Shown: positions 58,312 to 64,000 of the stretch, one piece after another
Numbering within the stretch: the first letter of the stretch is position 1
How the letters are laid out: every line of letters begins with the position of its first letter
Source: Meconema thalassinum
Taxonomy: Eukaryota > Arthropoda > Insecta > Orthoptera > Tettigoniidae
NCBI GenBank assembly: GCA_946902985.2
Contig: OX336389.2
Span: 1,016,211,441-1,016,275,440 of the forward strand
Reading direction: 5' to 3'
DNA length: 64,000 bases
Notes under the pieces: model-generated
The model's database searches: none
The model's input: the letters and a program-made list of their open reading frames with translations, nothing else
Told to the model about the DNA's origin: nothing
Position numbers and translations under genes: made by a program

Positions 58312-58932
58312 TGTTAGCATTGAGGCCTCCTTTGTTTCTAATCGTATGTATCTCGTTGAGATACCAAGTACAAACACCGTCTCCTATGTCCTTTCCAGGC
58401 TTCTTCAAACAGGTATATTCGAGCACGTTCCCACATGCGCCAGCAGCTTCGGGCGATTTCGTCCGTATAAGTTACAAATGATCTGTATATGCGTAATTCA
58501 TAACTGCTATTGGATCTCCAAGCGAAGTAGGCATGGCAATATTAAGTGCAGGGGAATGTTTTGGGAGGGAATTTTCATGAGATGGAAAGCATTAAGTGCG
58601 TAGGCCTACACCAAACTGTTGGTTTATGTGCTTGAAAACCTGACAAACCATGCCTTATAAAAGTCTTGCAAGGCCTGTTTTCAGTGTTGGGTTAATATAT
58701 AAAATGTATGTAAGGATTGCCTTTGAATTGTTCAACGAGTAGATTATATTGGATGGTTAATATTAATAAAACTAATCAAATATCTCTACTAATCTGAAAT
58801 AAATACATCAATGATACACATACAATTTATACACTTTACTACAAAAAATAATAATTAAGAGGAGGATATATTTCGCTAATCCTGTGAACATTTTCGGATC
58901 TTTTGATAATTCTCTTTTATGTGTAGTAAGTA
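58312..58932. repeat. Right outer flank of the palindrome (less similar)
   Basis: Inverted counterpart of 42,214-42,835. Similarity fades at acacataaaagagaatta on the complementary strand; no clear target-site duplication can be read beyond it. The ~150 bp between the arm end (58,163) and this flank has no left-side match. Confidence 0.8.
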
Positions 58933-60440
58933 CAGTATATACAATATAATTAATGGTTGTCAATACTATTTACATCAGCCCTGGGCTGTACTGTGTTGTC
59001 GTTAACGGGGGAGGCTTCAGGATAATTAGCCTTCGAAAATACACGTCTTTTACAGAACGAATGATAATTATTATTTGAATTATTGCATTATAAGTTTTAA
59101 AAAACATAAAATTATGAAAAATAGGTTTAAATAAAAGTATATTTCGAAAATTTAGTTTTTACATAAATACAATTTTGAGAATAATGATTTTAGTATAAAA
59201 TTAATTTTAAAAATTAATGTTCTTACAACATCATCCGAATTTAGGTAATTGGGACCCTGTCTATTAGTTGACAAACTATAATGCAATTCTTACATAAACT
59301 CTGACTTACGTACCTCTACCGTTACCCTATAAACCAGCTCATACTACATTAACAGTGATAATTGATTATACGTGGTTTTAGCTTTATGGGGGCGTTATCC
59401 AAACAAATATCCGATATTTTATTGGCTCATTTATAGGCCACTATATTGCTTTATCAAAATTTACTTATTTCATGATGATATCTCAATTAGTTTTCTTGTT
59501 ATGGCTCTTTAAATTTCATGCTGTAAGGTAGGCGTGGCGTTTAAAAGTCCCAGTTCTCTCTCAACTTTGGCGGGATTTTGTAATAATTATCTGGATTCAA
59601 ATTAACCACTTCTCTACGCTTGACAGTAGTTTGTATTATGGCCAGTAGATAGAACCATTATACTCTTGGAGATGAAGCTTTATATTCTTTGCTAGTGAAT
59701 ATTTGGTTATGAGTGCACATATGACATGTGCAGGTACACACGCCACTTTGAACTGATTTTCCCACTAATAATGTTTTTTCGTACATAAGGTGCATTATCT
59801 CTTGAAGTAACCGAACCTTTGACATGAAATTTCCAACTAGAGTTCTACTATGTATGTACAATGTTTTGAACCTTTAAAAAATATAGAATAAGGTCTAAAC
59901 ATTGGGGGAAAAGTAATCAAAAGTAATCATTTATATGAAAGGCTCATTATTATTTTCCTTTAAACTTGATTCCTTTCCAATAATTGCATATGCCGAGAAT
60001 GTTATAATATTTTAGGTTTGGATTACAATACAGACGCTATGGAAGCTGGGAACTGAATTTTGACTTAATGACATGAATGGTTTAAAAAATAATGCACCAA
60101 TACATAATGTTTTACACTCGCAACGATAGTAATTATTTGGATAAGAATTTATAAACCCAGGACTCTCTGAATTCATTCACCTATTACTACACACATATGC
60201 TATAAGCAGTTAAAGTTTCATGAACATCAAGTGTATGGTTCCAGAGATTTTGATATTTGATCAAACTCTGCGCTGTGATGGTTAACGCCCCCTTAAGGGG
60301 AAGAACATCCAGATCATGTTCCCATATAAGAACAGCCTCATCCAACATGTTTCATCTCTTATTTACGAACACCCCCATCTGTCCACAAGCCTAGCAGGCA
60401 CAAGAATAATGGTGTGCTATTGTGTTGAAGTGTTGTTATG
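58933..60440. other. Unassigned interval
   Basis: AT-rich, no gene or repeat recognised. Confidence 0.5.
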
Positions 60441-60444
60441 CAAG

Positions 60445-60650
60445 CCAGTGGCTAATTAGTTAGCATGCTAGGTTTTGGCCCAAAGGGATTTTATCCCCAG
60501 GCTGGGAGACTGGGCGCTTGTGACGTCTTCATGAAATACAGAACATAAAGTAAACAAAAAAAGTAAAACAAAAAATTGAAATGAATAAAAATAATACAAT
60601 AAAAAAATTAAAAGAACAGGAAGGCGATGGCCTTGAAAATGAGCTTGCAC
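60445..60650 (+). mobile_element. Possible tRNA-like SINE fragment
   Basis: A box A-like gtggctaattagttagcatg is followed by an A-rich tail after 60,540. The box B is degenerate, so the call is weak. Confidence 0.3.
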
Positions 60651-60717
60651 TCGGTTGCGTGAGTATTTTCTCTAATTGTAAGCCCATTAATTTCTAAGAA
60701 ATACCAATAATCTTTCG

Positions 60718-60995
60718 TTATTAGTCCGGAGATCGGGCGTTCAAATCCAGGCACTGACAGCGGCTATCCTTTGTGTGGGTTTACTCCGTGGTTTTTCACA
60801 CTACTTCCAGGCAAATGCCGGGATATTACCTTAAGTTAAGTCCCGAGGCACCTATCCCATCTCTGTCCCTAATACATTTACACACACTACTACAATCATC
60901 ACTGAAACACAGGCTGAGAAGTTCTACACACACCCAAACTCACGGGGCTGATGACCAATATGTCCTAAGCACCTTAAAATAACAAACAACATAAA
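60718..60995 (+). mobile_element. SINE family C, uninterrupted copy
   Basis: Head with gcgttcaaatccaggcactg, the shared central block (caggcaaatgccgggat), and the 3' end gggctgatgaccaatatgtc. Serves as the reference for the split copy at 1.2-1.8 kb. Confidence 0.8.
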
Positions 60996-62015
60996 TCTTT
61001 CCTAATCTCAATAAAGTGTGTTGAATGGCTTGAAAAACCCAAACATTTAAAAAAAATATGGTTATTGTTTTGCTTTTCGATTTATTTTTAGATTGGATAG
61101 TTATTGATGTGAATCATAAACAAGTCACGCCTTTCGTAAACAGTGAACACCTCTTGACTACCCCTGTCCCCTTTGCGTCGCACAGTGTTGTCAGTTGACC
61201 TTCTTGTTAATACTATGCTACTGTTTCATTTTTGTGCCGCGGGGCATCGTGGTCATCAGTGGCGTGTGGGTATTGCGTGTGTATTGCCTATCTAAAATAT
61301 GAGTTATTATGGAGTCTATAAGGCAATGTGTAATTTAATTAACTAAGGAATGTATGGCAAATAAAACTGGCTGTGACCCCTTGACAAAAGTACCTTCCCG
61401 GAACGTAGCAGACCATTTCAAGGAAGACTGGCGTGGCATGCAAATTCACTGATTTCCTGAGTCCACAGATAGTGGCTAAGTTGATTCAATACACTGTAAA
61501 TTGCCTTCCCATGTCCGATAAAAAGAAAGACAAATTTATCGTTAAATAGTAACACAACATGAATTAGAATTCCCCACCCATATTGATGACCAAGGAGGCG
61601 TTCTAACTATTCGGTCGTGCTGTACTCTTTGCTGGCGGTGATCATTGTTTCAGGTGACCTGTCCCTCTTATATTCTTTGTACAATATACGACCTCCTAGG
61701 TCAGTAAGATAACATGTTTATTAATGAAGAATTCCGAGAGCTTTGTGATAATTTTGTTCTTAGCACTTCAGTTCAAGGCCTAAGTATTTTTCTTTGCCAT
61801 ACATGGATGTTCTGTTGAAATCACTGTACTTTCACACGGGAATTCATGTATCGGTTAATAAACTTCACTTTTAACAAAACATAACGTTCCTTAATCAGCA
61901 GCTCCGCGTATCTGACAATGCTCTTATGACTGGTCACGCCTCCTAGCCGCATGTGGTTGTGCCATCCAACAGAACAATTCACTTTAGGTTCAGTTTCCTG
62001 TGTGTACGCATAAAG
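60996..62015. other. Unassigned interval
   Basis: A weak SINE B-like word set near 61,240-61,430 (minus sense); otherwise nothing recognised. Confidence 0.45.
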
Positions 62016-63987
62016 AACAGGTAGTTACGTGAAGAACTAAATAGCCTATTTTCATATATGCTACTTATGTTAGTTGCCTCTATCAACATACAAAATTTCA
62101 GTTTGTTTGCTATAATAGATTCTAGATATTTAGAACCGTCGGGTGGTCACCTTGTTGGAATTTTATATTGCAGGCCATAGAGTTATGTACTATTAGATGA
62201 TGATTACCGCATAGGTTTATTATTCAAACTTCAATCGCATAATTAGGATACAAGAAATAAAAAAGAGATTTTAAAATTTCGCACAACCGCCATCTTGAGG
62301 TTATGAAAACAATTGAAATAAATTAGATGTCAGTGGATTAAAATTTGTATAAGAATTTACCGTACCAAGTTTCACTGCACTCAGATGGTTAAATTGCGAG
62401 AAATGTCCATTTAAATATTTGAATTTCGCGTCACCGCCATGTTGTATTTGTGCTGACCAGGTTATTGAAATTTTCATAGGTGAACTTATGTTAATAACTT
62501 TTATCAACATACACAATTTCAGTTTTATTGCTGTCATAGCTTAGTAGATATTGAGAACCGTCTAAATATTTTGGATGTTCGCCATGCTGGATTTTTAGCC
62601 TACTTTTCACATTTTGCAAAAATGAGGAAAAAGTAGACTTATGAGATCGATCCGGGAAAAAGTGTGTCTGTCTGTCTGGCTGGCTGTGTGTGTGTCCCCC
62701 CCCCCCCCCCCTATCAACTCCTAAACGGCTGCAGCAATCAAAACCAAATTTAGTATGAGTCAAGATGTGCACCGGAATATCTCACGTCCATATTTGAAAA
62801 TGATATCAGTGCTACCAACTGCTGAAAAAACGCACTAGAAATTTGAGCTCCATGTTGGATATCTCGCAAGGTATGAATGGGAGCTATTCCAAAATTGGTA
62901 CACATGCAGATAATACTATTTCAGTTTAATTTCCAGGAGGCCAACAATGACAGTGTTGCCAAAATAATTTTAAGCCTTCTGATAGGTCCAATGTTTAAAT
63001 GCATATAACTTCTACACTATCAATTGGATTTCAACCAAATTTTGTATGTAATATCTGTACATAAACAGATATGAATGAGCGTATTCTTAAGAACCACAAG
63101 GGCTGCCAACTGTTAATAATTGCTGTCTCTATTTTTTTAAAATCAAAATACCAATATATCAGAAAGTATGCAAGCCAACAGCTTTAAACTATGCACACGT
63201 ATATTCTGACATTTTAGATTAATTTGGAGTAACTTATATACGTCAGTTCTACCAACATGATTATAAGCCTGCTGATAGTACCAATTTTTAAATACATGTA
63301 ACTTCTATACTATCAGTTCGATTTCAACCAAATTTCGTATGTGCTATGTCTACCATAACAGATATGACTTCAAGTATTGTTAAGAGCAATCAGGGCTGCC
63401 AACTGTTAATAAATGCTGTCTATATATTTTTACCCTAATATCAATATATCAGAAAGTATGCAAGCCAACAGCTATATACTTTGCACACGTATAGCACCTG
63501 ACATTGTGGATTAATTTGGAGTAATTAATACAAGGCAGTGCTGCCTACATGATTCTATGCCTGCTGATATGTCCAATTTTAAAATACATGTAACTTCTAT
63601 ACTAACAAATGGATTTCATCCAAAATTGGCACAACATGATATCATAATATTTCAGATTATTTCTGACCAGCACACGCATGGTATTGTTGGCAACATGCTT
63701 TTACGCGTGCTGATAGATCCAGTGTCTAACTGCATGTAACGTCCATTGGACTTCAACCTAATTTTGTATTCTGTACCTTAAGAGATGGAACTAACAATAT
63801 ATTCAGTCACCAGGGCTGCCAACTGTAGTGCTCTATTAGGCTACATTATACCAGGTATATTTTGAACTAATTTGATATTTCGATATTACCAACTTAATTT
63901 TGTCATTATTCCAGATAGGTTCATATACTATAGAATAATCATTGGCATGAAAAGTAGGCTGTATAGTTCTTCACGGAACTTCTTGTT
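62016..63987. mobile_element. 1.97 kb terminal-inverted-repeat element made of internal tandem repeats
   Basis: The left end (aacaggtagttacgtgaaga, then actaaatagcctattttca) is repeated inverted at 63,948-63,987. Inside are two R430 units (62,060-62,600, minus sense relative to the 5.75-6.6 kb copy), then a GTCT tract and a run of about 17 Cs (62,694-62,711), then a ~293 bp tandem array (62,970-63,760). No open frame suggests a transposase. Superfamily unassigned. Confidence 0.65.
62970..63760. repeat. ~293 bp tandem array inside the terminal-inverted-repeat element
   Basis: The anchor word gcYtRctgataggtccaat recurs near 62,973, 63,268, 63,558 and, after a shortened unit, 63,706. Each full unit also has atcagaaagtatgcaagcca and gggctgccaactg. 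Confidence 0.85.
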
Positions 63988-64000
63988 ATATATGTAGGCC

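Larger units (their letters stand above)
42214..58932. repeat. 16.7 kb quasi-palindrome carrying two PolB genes
   Basis: The sequence reads as its own reverse complement about a centre near 50,497. Inner arms 42,842-50,459 and 50,535-58,163 are nearly identical (about 99% or better by eye, gaps aside). Outer flanks 42,214-42,835 and 58,312-58,932 are also inverted copies but show many more substitutions and small indels. A 75 bp spacer (50,460-50,534) is not shared. One polymerase gene lies in each arm, transcribed away from the centre. All other arm content is tandem arrays, microsatellites and one SINE fragment. I read it as a head-to-head inverted pair of a PolB-only element, or one element with giant inverted termini. 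Confidence 0.95.

Noticed and set aside
42214..58932. The palindrome as a fold-back sequencing or assembly artefact
   Set aside because: Arms differ at six codons, at scattered bases and indels in the arrays, and in microsatellite length. The spacer is unique, and the outer flanks are more diverged still. An artefactual fold-back would be identical and have no graded divergence. Long reads would settle it.

Overview
The window looks like non-coding, repeat-packed DNA from a large insect genome. Evidence: at least eight kinds of tRNA-headed SINE, eroded LINE pieces, a Helitron with canonical ends, hAT-like MITEs, and (TTAGG)n-type pentamers, the usual insect telomere motif. Several SINEs with different tRNA-like heads share one central block, as in known conserved-domain SINE superfamilies. 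A polyneopteran (orthopteroid) insect is my guess, not something the sequence proves. No complete host gene is recognisable. The only candidate host coding piece is a 24-codon signal-peptide-like first exon on the minus strand at 15649-15720, next to a CpG-rich promoter-like stretch.

Layout. 1-13.6 kb: SINEs and two LINE relics, with a broken DDE transposase near 10.1-10.7 kb. 13.6-20 kb: mostly unrecognised DNA with microsatellites, the candidate exon, and SINEs. 20-25.1 kb: two minisatellites (about 80 bp and 47 bp units), a hAT-like MITE and a MITE flanked by TA. 25-42 kb: SINEs, a 2.36 kb non-autonomous Helitron (29320-31680) that carries a LINE insertion, two more MITEs, and a 60 bp minisatellite. 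42.2-58.9 kb: the main attraction, described next. 59-64 kb: SINE pieces and a 1.97 kb terminal-inverted-repeat element built from internal tandem repeats.

The 42.2-58.9 kb block is a quasi-palindrome. Two arms of about 7.6 kb, nearly identical, face each other across a 75 bp asymmetric spacer. Each arm holds one intact intronless gene for a protein-primed-type family B DNA polymerase (1,210 aa from the first ATG), reading outward from the centre. The polymerase has all exonuclease and polymerase motifs, three C2HC zinc fingers, and an endonuclease VII-like zinc motif set between Exo I and Exo II. The rest of each arm is non-coding tandem arrays: a 130 bp family, short ttggctttt repeats, a roughly 60 bp family and a 137 bp family upstream of the gene, and a 105 bp family plus TTAGG-type arrays downstream. 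I see no integrase, capsid, packaging ATPase or protease gene. Beyond the arms, another 0.6 kb is still inverted-repeated but clearly less similar. This is best read as a PolB-only, Polinton- or linear-plasmid-related element present as a head-to-head inverted pair. Its class and mobility are inference.
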